A stretch of DNA of 64,000 nt from Micromonospora citrea (GTDB taxonomy: Bacteria; Actinomycetota; Actinomycetes; Mycobacteriales; Micromonosporaceae), in the NCBI RefSeq assembly GCF_900090315.1, contig NZ_FMHZ01000002.1, forward strand, positions 7,081,281-7,145,280. The letters run 5' to 3'. The notes below the pieces were generated by a model. That model worked only from the letters and a program-made list of their open reading frames with translations. It was not told where the DNA came from and made no database searches. Position numbers and translations under genes: made by a program. This document shows positions 35,012 through 42,799 of the stretch, piece by piece (within the stretch, counting starts at the first letter, position 1; each line of letters opens with the position of its first letter).

Positions 35012-35204
35012 GCGGTCATCGACAGCGAGCCGTGGGCGTACCCGTCCACCAGCACCTCCGAGCCTCCGCCGGCCGCGCCGGCGAGGCCGGCCAGGTAGAG
35101 CAGCGGGATGAAGTGGTCGGGCGTGACCATCCGGACACGGTCGGTGGCGGCGGCTCGGCCGGCCGCGTGGCGGGCCCGCTGCGGTGTCGGCGCGGGGCCG
35201 CCGG
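34918..35204 (-). pseudogene. C-terminal remnant of a DODA-type extradiol dioxygenase
   Basis: Read on the minus strand, the frame ends [21 protein letters not shown]...[20 protein letters not shown]. This is the C-terminal block of YgiD/LigB-like aromatic ring-opening dioxygenases, including the [10 protein letters not shown] catalytic-His segment. The N-terminal two thirds with the metal ligands is missing: upstream text is a short Arg/Ala-rich stretch, then a different gene. Start and end are therefore approximate. The C-terminal part overlaps the tail of the B3/B4 gene on the other strand. It cannot be active. Confidence 0.72.
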
Positions 35205-35423
35205 TCAGCTCGGCAACTCGCGCCAGGCCGGGTTCTCGCCGCGCCAGGCGCCGGCGAGAATGACCGCCGAGGCCCGGCCGGGGCACTCCTGCACGCGGGA
35301 GCGGCCGGACGCGCCGCCGATCTGCACCTGCACGTCCCAGCGCTGCCCGTCGGTGCGGATGTACACGTCGCGGCGCCCACGCTGGGACGTGTCGCCGTTC
35401 CACCAGTGCTTCTCGACCCTCAC
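35205..35423 (-). CDS. Small hypothetical protein
   Basis: This 72-residue protein begins [20 protein letters not shown] and contains [12 protein letters not shown], a pattern suggesting one small beta domain. I do not recognise the family. The GTG at 35423 has no Shine-Dalgarno, but the AT-rich TATACGG lies 8 nt upstream, so the gene may be leaderless. The 15 bases TACGGTCGGCGGGTG around the start are identical at the start of the MBL-fold gene at 36261. It abuts the dioxygenase remnant downstream. Confidence 0.68.
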   Translation of the reverse strand: MRVEKHWWNGDTSQRGRRDVYIRTDGQRWDVQVQIGGASGRSRVQECPGRASAVILAGAWRGENPAWRELPS

Positions 35424-35658
35424 CCGCCGACCGTATAGCAATTCCCACGCGGACGGCACAGCGCGGGCGACGCCTTTACCGGACCGACACCCTCGGCGGT
35501 GGTCCGTCGGAGGCGCCACGGCGCCGGACGGGCGGCGGCGCCCGCGCCCGGCGCGCCGCACCCGGCCCGCCCGCCGGGGCGCGTGCGGCGCGGCCGGCTC
35601 GCCGCCCGACCCCCGCCCGATCCGGCCGAGGTGCCCGCCGGGCGGACGGGCGCGCCCG

Positions 35659-36261
35659 TCAGACGGACTCGCCCGCCGCCAGGAAGCGGTAGCCGGGCAC
35701 GGTCTCGGCGAACCAGCCGTTGACGCTGGCCAGCCCGCGCTCGTTGAGCTGGGCGTCGTGGATCGGGACGACCCGGCCCGCCCCGGCGGCGCGGGCGAAG
35801 TCGATGGCCTCGGTGAGCTTCAGCCAGGACGCCTGGGCCGGGACGAGCAGGGTGCGCACCGGCCGGTCCGGCGGGTGCAGCGAGTCGCCCGGGTGGTAGA
35901 CCTCGTCGGCCACGACGTATCCGAGGTTGGCGCAGTCGGGTTTGCCGTCGTGGATGGTGGCATGCCGGCCGCCGAGCGCGGTCACGGCGAGGCCGGCGGC
36001 GGTGAACCGCTGCCCGGCGCGCACCCGGGTCACGGGCAGCGGGGCGAGATCGGGCAGCGCCGCGCCCTCGGGCGCGAAGACCGGCACCCCGAGGCCGGCC
36101 AACCGGAGCACGTCGACATGGTCGGTGTGCTCGTGGGTGACCAGCACGGCGTCCGCGCCGGCGAGGGCGCGCGGCTCGCTCCACGTGCCCGGGTCGACGA
36201 CCAGCACGCCGCCGTCGTGCTCCAGCCGGACGCAGGAGTGGGTGAACTTGGTGACCCGCAC
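35659..36261 (-). CDS. MBL-fold metal-dependent hydrolase (UlaG-like)
   Basis: This is a 200-residue metallo-beta-lactamase-fold protein. The zinc motif is VTHEHTDHVDVLRL near residues 41-54 (HxHxDH). Other metal or core residues lie in GGRHATIHDGKPDCANLGYVV, VYHPGDSLHPPDRPV and the final VPIHDAQLNERGL. It fits the UlaG-like small hydrolase subgroup. The protein is cytosolic. The GTG at 36261 has no obvious ribosome site and shares its 15-nt start region with the small gene at 35423. Confidence 0.87.
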   Translation of the reverse strand: MRVTKFTHSCVRLEHDGGVLVVDPGTWSEPRALAGADAVLVTHEHTDHVDVLRLAGLGVPVFAPEGAALPDLAPLPVTRVRAGQRFTAAGLAVTALGGRHATIHDGKPDCANLGYVVADEVYHPGDSLHPPDRPVRTLLVPAQASWLKLTEAIDFARAAGAGRVVPIHDAQLNERGLASVNGWFAETVPGYRFLAAGESV

Positions 36262-36292
36262 CCGCCGACCGTACGCCGACGGCCCACGCCCG

Positions 36293-36670
36293 TCAGCCCT
36301 CCCGGCCCTCGCCGGTGATCCGGTCGAACTCGTCGGGGCCGATCTCGCCCTCGCGCAGCCGGCGGGCGTTCGCGGCGAACCGGCCGATCGCCCGGCCCCG
36401 CACCGCCGCGCCCGGATCCGGCTCGTCGTCCGGGTCGAGGTCGGCGCACTCGTCGGCGACCTGCCGGGGGTCGTCGGGATCCGGGGACTCGCCGTGCAGC
36501 CGCCGCAGCGCCGCGCGCAGCCGCGCGTCCGCGGCCTCGCTCGTGCCCCAGGCCCGGGCCAGCTCGACGGTGCGGCCGAGCGTGCCCTCGCCGGCCTTCT
36601 CCTCCCGCAGGGTGGCCCGCATCATCCGGAGGAACCGTACGGTGGTCGCGTCCGAGTCGTCCATGATCAT
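36293..36670 (-). CDS. Hypothetical acidic helical protein
   Basis: This 125-residue helical protein is rich in Asp/Glu/Arg. The N-terminal half is TTVRFLRMMRATLREEKAGEG...RTVELARAWG and the C-terminal acidic half contains PDPDDPRQVADECADLDPDDEPDPG. There is no cysteine cluster, signal or membrane segment. I do not recognise a family. Either ATG at 36670 or 36664 could be the start. It is 31 nt upstream of the MBL gene on the same strand, so the two may be co-transcribed. Confidence 0.65.
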   Translation of the reverse strand: MIMDDSDATTVRFLRMMRATLREEKAGEGTLGRTVELARAWGTSEAADARLRAALRRLHGESPDPDDPRQVADECADLDPDDEPDPGAAVRGRAIGRFAANARRLREGEIGPDEFDRITGEGREG

Positions 36671-36701
36671 GCCGGCAGGGTAGCGGGGGCGTGCGACACG
36701 T

Positions 36702-38237
36702 TCAGTCGTGGCCGGCGTGCTCGGCGGGCGCCGGTGGTCGACCGGCCCGCTGACCCGGCTCCACCACCACGAACTGGCCCATCATCCCGGCGTCCTCGTG
36801 GTAGAGCAGGTGACAGTGGAACATGTACGGCACGTTCGGGTCACTGTGGTCGGTGAGACGCAGGATCAGCCGGACGGGCCGCTGCGGCGCGAGGTAGACG
36901 GTGTCCTTCCAGCCGCCCAGCGCGGGCGGCGGCGCCTGCCCGCCGACCGAGAGCACCTGGAACTGCACGTCGTGCACGTGGAAGTTGTGCGGGGCGCCGT
37001 CGGAGTTGACGACCTCCCAGACCTCGGTGGTGTCCCTGGTGGCCGCGAAGTCGATCCGGTCCATCCGCATGGAGCGGCCGTTGATGGCGCGGCCCGCGAG
37101 GGTGAACCGTCGGGTCTGCCCGGCGGAGGCCGGGTCCAGCCGGTCGAGGGGCACGAGCGTGTCGGGCACCGGCGGTGACGCCGCGAGGGTGCCGGCGGCG
37201 CGCAGTTGCAGGACGTCGAAGCGGTCCGCCCCGCCGGCGAACCGGTCGGCCAGCGCGCCGGCGCCGAGGTCGGGCGGGAAGCTGCGCAGGGTCACCCGCT
37301 CCCCCGGGCGGACGTCCACCACGATCTCCGCCCGTTCGCCCGGGGAGAGCTGCACCCGGTCGACCCGCGCGGTACGGGGCAGCAGCCCGCCGTCGCTGCC
37401 GATCAGTGCGAACGGCCGCCCGTCGGACAGGCCGAAGTCGTACGCGCGGGCGGTGGAGCCGTTGAGCAGGCGCAGCCGGACCCGTTCGGTGGTGACGTCC
37501 AGGTACGGCCCGACGGTGCCGTTGACCAGCAGCGTGTCGCCGAGCACCCCGATGCCCGCGATCATGTTGCGGGTCTTCTTGAACTGGCCGCTGCGGGAGA
37601 AGTTGCGGTCCTGCACGATCACCGGGACGTCGTCCACGCCGTACCGGCGGGGCAGCGGCAGGGCCGCCTCCCGGTCGTCGTCGACGATGAACATGCCGGC
37701 GAGCCCCCGGTAGACGTGCTCCTCGGTGGCGCCGTGCGGGTGCGGGTGGTACCAGAGGGTGGCGGCCGGCTGGTCCACCGTCCAGGTCGGCGACCAGGTG
37801 GCGCCGGGCCGGATCGGCTGGTGCGGGCCGCCGTCCATCCGGGCCGGCAGGTGCATGCCGTGCCAGTGCACGCTGGTCGCCTCGGCGAGCCTGTTGACCA
37901 CGTTCACGACCACGCGCTCGCCGCGCCCGGCCCGCAGGGTCGGCCCGAGGAAGTCGCCGTCGAAGCCGGCCGTGCGGGTGAGCCGGCCGTCGCCGCGGAA
38001 GTCCCGCCGCCCCTCGCGCGCGAGCAGGTCGAACACCCGCCGCCCCTGACCGTCGACCCGCGAGGTCGCCAGCGGTGGTACGGCCAGGGGGCGGACGAAG
38101 TCGACCTGCCCGACGGTGTCGGTGCCGCCGCGGGCCAGGGCCCAGCCACCCACGGCGGCCCCTCCGCAGCAGAGTACGAGCACCACGGCGAGCACACCGA
38201 CGAGGACGCGGGCCGGGGATCGTCGTCGGGTGGGCAC
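36702..38237 (-). CDS. Multicopper oxidase with membrane anchor or lipoprotein signal
   Basis: This 511-residue extracytoplasmic three-domain multicopper oxidase has HWHG (near residue 125) and HPHPHG for two of the copper-binding pairs. The C-terminal pair HNFHVHDVQF and HCHLLYHEDAGMM includes the axial Met of the type 1 site. The N-terminus, VLVGVLAVVLVLCCGG, is a membrane anchor or lipoprotein signal. The GTG at 38237 is exactly 7 nt after GGAGG, so longer versions are rejected. It fits the CueO/SpoA group (copper tolerance or phenol oxidation). Confidence 0.92.
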   Translation of the reverse strand: MPTRRRSPARVLVGVLAVVLVLCCGGAAVGGWALARGGTDTVGQVDFVRPLAVPPLATSRVDGQGRRVFDLLAREGRRDFRGDGRLTRTAGFDGDFLGPTLRAGRGERVVVNVVNRLAEATSVHWHGMHLPARMDGGPHQPIRPGATWSPTWTVDQPAATLWYHPHPHGATEEHVYRGLAGMFIVDDDREAALPLPRRYGVDDVPVIVQDRNFSRSGQFKKTRNMIAGIGVLGDTLLVNGTVGPYLDVTTERVRLRLLNGSTARAYDFGLSDGRPFALIGSDGGLLPRTARVDRVQLSPGERAEIVVDVRPGERVTLRSFPPDLGAGALADRFAGGADRFDVLQLRAAGTLAASPPVPDTLVPLDRLDPASAGQTRRFTLAGRAINGRSMRMDRIDFAATRDTTEVWEVVNSDGAPHNFHVHDVQFQVLSVGGQAPPPALGGWKDTVYLAPQRPVRLILRLTDHSDPNVPYMFHCHLLYHEDAGMMGQFVVVEPGQRAGRPPAPAEHAGHD

Positions 38238-38371
38238 GTCGGCACCTCCAGTAGGGTCGGTACCTGTAGCGTGCCTTCCTATCCGGGCGCCGGCCAGCGG
38301 ACCGGGCGGATCTCCGGGGTGACTCCGGGACTTCCCCGACCGCCACGGCCCCACACCCCCGGGGCGACCGG

Positions 38372-40633
38372 CTACCGGCCGACCCGGGACGTCGCGGCGG
38401 CCGCCACGATCGCGTCCTGCTCCGCGTCGTCGAGCAGGCCGGACGCCACGAGCCCGTCGGTCACCGAGGCGACGTGCGCGACGAACGCGCCGTGGCCGTC
38501 CCAGCGAGCCTCGTCGCGGATCAGGTCGTTGACCGTGCAGCCGTTCTCGGCGTACCGGTTGGGCACCGTGGTCCCGGCGCCCGCGTACACGTGGGGACGC
38601 AGGTCGGAGCGGGGGCAGGCGTCCACCTCGGGGACGTACCGCAGCAGGTGCGAGCCGTACTGGACCGCCCGGTTGGGCGCCTTGACCCCGTTACGGAACC
38701 ACAGGTTGCCCTCGCCGTCCTGGGTCAGCCGGTAGGTCTGCGCGTCCCGGATCACCCGCACCGCCTTCGACAGCGGATCGATCTTGAGCAGGTAGCCGTC
38801 GAGCGAGGCGTAGACGTGCTCGTCGGCGGCGCTGACGACGAGCTCGTCGGCCACCCCGGAGGAGCCGCCCGGCACGTCGAAGCGGTGCGTCACCGCGCCG
38901 GACGCCGGGTCGAGCACGAAGACCTCGCCGTCGGCGAGACCCCAGACCATGCCGTCCGGCCCGGCGACGACCGAGGTGATCGCGTCGGCGCCCGGCACCG
39001 GGGTGTACTCGGCCGTCTTCTCGCCGGTCACCAGGTCGGCCGCGAACACCTTCGCCTCGGCGGCCCGGGGCGTGGTGCCCCCGCCGCCGCCGATCGTGGT
39101 GCCGGCCCAGAGCCGGTCGCCGACCACGGCCAGGCTGATCACGCCCTGGTCGGCGACGATGTTCCGGCGCGTGACGCGGGCCCCGGTCGCGGTGTCGTAC
39201 ACGGTCAGCGCGCCGCCCCACAGGCCGTAGTCGGGCGTGCTGCCGACGTAGACCCGGCTGCCGGCGGAGGCGAAGGCGATCGGCCGGTTCTGACCCTCGG
39301 GCTGCAGCCGGAACAGCTCGCGCGGGTTGGTGCCCAGCCGGTAGGGCCGGGTCGGGTCGTAGACGAGCACCCCGCCGTACGGGTAGACGCCCTGGTACAT
39401 CTTCCCGCCGTGCCAGCCGAACCCGTCGGCCTGCCCGAGCCGGCCGACGTTGGCCGCGGCGCCGGTGGCCGGGTCGAGGACCGCCAGGTTGCCGTTGATG
39501 TAGAGGTTGGTCCAGATCCGACCGTCCGGGCCGGCGGTGATGTTGTTGATGTCCAGCGCCTGCGGCGGGAACGGCAGCCGGTAGCGCTCGCTGGCCCCGG
39601 TGGCGGGGTCGTACCGCAGGGCCTGTCCGCCGTAGTTGCCGATCACGGCGTGGAGCCGGCCGTCGAGGAAGCCGAACCCGATGCCCGCGCCGTCGCTGAG
39701 CACCGGCTCGCCGGCGGCGTCGCGCACCGGCCCGACGGTGTCGGTCGGCAGGTCGTAGCGCCACAGCTCGACGCCGGAGGTGAAGTAGACCGACCGGCCG
39801 TCGGGGGCGAGCGGCGAGGTGCCCCGCGAGCCCATGGTGAAGCCCTCGGCCAGGACGGCACCGGTGTCGGGGTGCAGGACGAGAGCCTGGAGCTTGTTGC
39901 GCTTGACGAAGAGCTTCCCGCCGACGAGGTCGATGTCGTACGGGTAGTTGGCGTCGCCGCGCAGCGCCTCCGGCCAGATGTCGCGCTTCTCCCCGGTGGT
40001 CAGGTCGAGGCGGACGAGGTGGCCGGCCGTGCCGACGGCCGCCCAGAGCACGTTCCGCGCGGCGTCCACCGCCACGTCCCGGACGTACTGCTCGCCGGCG
40101 TACATCCGGCCGTGGTCGCGGAACCCCTCGCCGGGGGCGTACGAGAAGACGTGCGCCCCGGGGTAGGTGCCGCCGTAGATCCGGCCGTCCGCGCCGGGAC
40201 GCAGTCCGTAGAGGACGGTCTGCCCCGGCACCGGCGCGCCCAGGTCGACGGTGGCCCGGGTGTCCGGGTCGTACGCGTAGAGGTGGGCGTTGGGGTAGCT
40301 GCCGGCGTACACGGTGCCGTCGGCGGTCTGGGTGATCCCCCAGGCGCCGGAGGAGTCGGGCAGGTAGGCGGTGTCGAGCAGTTCCCGGGTCACCGGGTCG
40401 GTCACGCTGAGCACCCCGGGCGAGCCCATCTGGACCCCGTAGACGACCGGGCGGCCGGCGGCGCCGGTGCCGTAGTGGGCCTCGAAGACGGTGAGGGCGG
40501 TCTGCTGGACCCCGAAGTCGGTGACGGCGCCGGGCGCGGGGGCGGCCGGCGTGGCGGCGGCAGGGCCGGGCAGCAGTGCGACGGCCAGCGAGAGGACGAC
40601 GGCGGGCACGAGGGGACGACGTAACGGCGACAA
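38372..40633 (-). CDS. Secreted beta-propeller protein with FIMAH-type C-terminal domain (paralogue A)
   Basis: This 753-residue protein starts at a TTG at 40633, seven bases after GGAGG. It has a signal peptide (LVPAVVLSLAVALLPGPAAATPAA) and then many beta-propeller strands with repeated YDPxTGxxxxxG and GTYPGAHVFSY, GEQYVRDVAVD and GVYPYGGVLVYDP patterns. The last 45 residues (CTVNDLIRDEARWDGHG...VASGLLDDAEQDAIVAAA) are a FIMAH domain, a module fused to secreted enzymes and adhesins. It is one of three clustered paralogues. Confidence 0.85.
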   Translation of the reverse strand: MSPLRRPLVPAVVLSLAVALLPGPAAATPAAPAPGAVTDFGVQQTALTVFEAHYGTGAAGRPVVYGVQMGSPGVLSVTDPVTRELLDTAYLPDSSGAWGITQTADGTVYAGSYPNAHLYAYDPDTRATVDLGAPVPGQTVLYGLRPGADGRIYGGTYPGAHVFSYAPGEGFRDHGRMYAGEQYVRDVAVDAARNVLWAAVGTAGHLVRLDLTTGEKRDIWPEALRGDANYPYDIDLVGGKLFVKRNKLQALVLHPDTGAVLAEGFTMGSRGTSPLAPDGRSVYFTSGVELWRYDLPTDTVGPVRDAAGEPVLSDGAGIGFGFLDGRLHAVIGNYGGQALRYDPATGASERYRLPFPPQALDINNITAGPDGRIWTNLYINGNLAVLDPATGAAANVGRLGQADGFGWHGGKMYQGVYPYGGVLVYDPTRPYRLGTNPRELFRLQPEGQNRPIAFASAGSRVYVGSTPDYGLWGGALTVYDTATGARVTRRNIVADQGVISLAVVGDRLWAGTTIGGGGGTTPRAAEAKVFAADLVTGEKTAEYTPVPGADAITSVVAGPDGMVWGLADGEVFVLDPASGAVTHRFDVPGGSSGVADELVVSAADEHVYASLDGYLLKIDPLSKAVRVIRDAQTYRLTQDGEGNLWFRNGVKAPNRAVQYGSHLLRYVPEVDACPRSDLRPHVYAGAGTTVPNRYAENGCTVNDLIRDEARWDGHGAFVAHVASVTDGLVASGLLDDAEQDAIVAAAATSRVGR

Positions 40634-40814
40634 GGCGCGACCTCCACGTTCGACAATGCCGGCACATTATTACGGTGGCGACCGGAATTCCAGAGGTCGC
40701 CATGTATGTCCGCGTAACGGGTGCAAGTTGGCCGCGAAGCCTCGACAGGAGCCGTGGCACGTGATGGGCTGTGCCGGTTAAAGCCCTGACCGAAACACGA
40801 GAATGGAGGTTGCG

Positions 40815-42734
40815 TTGCGACGTACCGCGCTCACCGCGGCCCTGCTGCTGGTCGCCGCCACCCTGGCGGTCCCGGCGGGGCCCGCCCACGCCGAGGCCCC
40901 ACCGCCCGGCACCGTCACCGCCCTCGGGCCTGCCTCCGAGGTCACCTCGGTCAACGGCTCCGAGCTGATCGACGGGACGATCTACACCGCGACCGGCGGC
41001 GTGACCCCCGTCGTGGTCGGCGGCTACGACCTGGCCGAGCAACGGGTGAACCAGCGCTACGAGCTGCCCACCGGCGGCGGCGCCTGGGCCACCACGGCCG
41101 TCGGCACCGACCTGTACGTCGGCACCTACGAGCCGGGTGACCTGTACCGGATCGACACCACCGGCACCGGGGTGACCAAGGTCGCGGACGTCTCCCCGGA
41201 CCGGTACATCTGGGCCCTGGACACCGCGCCCGACGGCGTCGTCTACGGCGGCACCTACCCCGGCGGGCGGGTCTTCTCCTACGACCCGGCCACCGGCGCC
41301 ACCCGCGACTACGGCGTCGCGGTCCCCGGCGAGCAGTACGTGCGCAGCATCGCCGTCGACGCGACCACCATCTACGCCGGGGTCGGCGCGCACGCCCACC
41401 TGATCGCGATCGACCGGGCGACCGGCGCCAAGCGGGACATCCTGCCGCCCGAGTACGCCGACCGCACCTTCGTCGGCACCCTCGCCCTGGAGAACGGGCT
41501 GCTCGCCGCCGCCCTCTCCCCCACCGGCACGATGCTGCTGATCGACACCGCGAACCCGTCCCGGTACGAGGTGGTGCAGACGCCGGACAGCTTCATCACC
41601 GCCATCGCCGTCGACCCGGCGCGCGACGACGTCTACCTCGGCACCCGCCCGTCCGGCACCCTGCGGAAGTACGACCGGGACACCGGGCAGCTCAGCACCC
41701 TCGCGGTGCCCTACGACGGCGCCTCCTTCGGCCGGATCTTCGTCACCGGCGACCAGTTACGCGGCGTCGTCACCAACACCGTGGTCACCTACGACCTGGA
41801 CACCGGGCAGCTGACCGGCGTCGACCTCACGCAGGCCGGCATGCCGCCGGCGCCGGAGCTGGCCATGGCGATCGCCACCGACGGCCCCCGGGTGTACGTC
41901 TCCGGCAAGGCCGGCGTGCAGGTGCACGACCTGGCGGCGGGCACCTCCACCCGCCGGTTCCTGCCCGGCGAGGCGAAGGCGATGACACCGGTCGCCGGCG
42001 AGATCTGGATGTCGGTCTACACCCTGGCGTACCTGTTCCGGATGGCGCCCGACGGCGACCCGCGCCGGGTCGCCGCGATCGGGGCCGAGCAGACCCGGCC
42101 GCTGGACGCCACCTGGTCCCCCGCCGACCGGCTGCTCGTCGTCGGCACCGAGCCGGACTACGGCCGCCACGGCGGCGCGGTCAGCCTCTATGATCCCCGC
42201 ACCGGGGCGCTGAGCGTGCACCGCGACGTCGTCGCCGACCAGTCGATCCGGTCGGTGGCGGTGAAGCACGGCACCGCCTACCTCGGCAGCAGCGTCAACG
42301 GCGGCTTCGGCACCACGCCCCGGGCCACCGAGGCGCGGCTCGCCGGGTTCGACCTCGCCACCCGGACGAAGACCTGGGAGATCACCCCGGTCCCCGGCGC
42401 GAAGCAGATCGTCGATCTGGTCGCCACCGGCGACCGGATCATCGGCCTCACCGAGACCGGCGTGCTCTTCGCCGTCGACCGGCGCACCCGGAAGGTCGTG
42501 TCGTCCACCGCCGTCGCCCCGGGACAGAGCACCCTGGCGCAGGTCGGCTCGACGATCTACGGCACCAACGGTAGGGACGTCTGGCGGCTCGACCCGGCGA
42601 CGATGACGGTCACGCCGTTCGTCACCGGCCTGAACGCCCAGTGGTACGGCGGCGGCGCCCTGCTCGCCGCCGCGCCGGACGGCTCGGCGCTCTACGCGCT
42701 GCGCGGCCGCGACCTGGTCCGCGTCCAGCTCTAG
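40815..42734 (+). CDS. Secreted beta-propeller protein (paralogue B)
   Basis: This 639-residue secreted protein has a signal peptide (RRTALTAALLLVAATLAVPAGPAHA). I take the TTG at 40815 because GGAGG sits 5 nt before it, rather than the ATG at 40803, which would lie on the same ribosome site. The body is a beta-propeller with YDPATGATRDYGV, GGTYPGGRVFSYDP and GEQYVRSIAVD, very close to paralogue A. There is no catalytic motif. It is divergent from A across a 170-nt gap and convergent with C. Confidence 0.85.
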   Translation: MRRTALTAALLLVAATLAVPAGPAHAEAPPPGTVTALGPASEVTSVNGSELIDGTIYTATGGVTPVVVGGYDLAEQRVNQRYELPTGGGAWATTAVGTDLYVGTYEPGDLYRIDTTGTGVTKVADVSPDRYIWALDTAPDGVVYGGTYPGGRVFSYDPATGATRDYGVAVPGEQYVRSIAVDATTIYAGVGAHAHLIAIDRATGAKRDILPPEYADRTFVGTLALENGLLAAALSPTGTMLLIDTANPSRYEVVQTPDSFITAIAVDPARDDVYLGTRPSGTLRKYDRDTGQLSTLAVPYDGASFGRIFVTGDQLRGVVTNTVVTYDLDTGQLTGVDLTQAGMPPAPELAMAIATDGPRVYVSGKAGVQVHDLAAGTSTRRFLPGEAKAMTPVAGEIWMSVYTLAYLFRMAPDGDPRRVAAIGAEQTRPLDATWSPADRLLVVGTEPDYGRHGGAVSLYDPRTGALSVHRDVVADQSIRSVAVKHGTAYLGSSVNGGFGTTPRATEARLAGFDLATRTKTWEITPVPGAKQIVDLVATGDRIIGLTETGVLFAVDRRTRKVVSSTAVAPGQSTLAQVGSTIYGTNGRDVWRLDPATMTVTPFVTGLNAQWYGGGALLAAAPDGSALYALRGRDLVRVQL

Positions 42735-42752
42735 TCGACCGCACGGAAGGAC

Positions 42753-42783
42753 GGGCCGGCGATCCTCCGGGGATCGCCGGCCC
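42753..42783. terminator. Perfect 13-bp bidirectional hairpin terminator
   Basis: GGGCCGGCGATCC at 42753-42765, a 5-nt loop and the exact complement ending at 42783 form a strong hairpin. It sits between the convergent propeller genes, 19 nt after one stop and 17 nt before the other. No T-run. Confidence 0.85.
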
Positions 42784-42799
42784 GCGTCCGTTCACCCGG

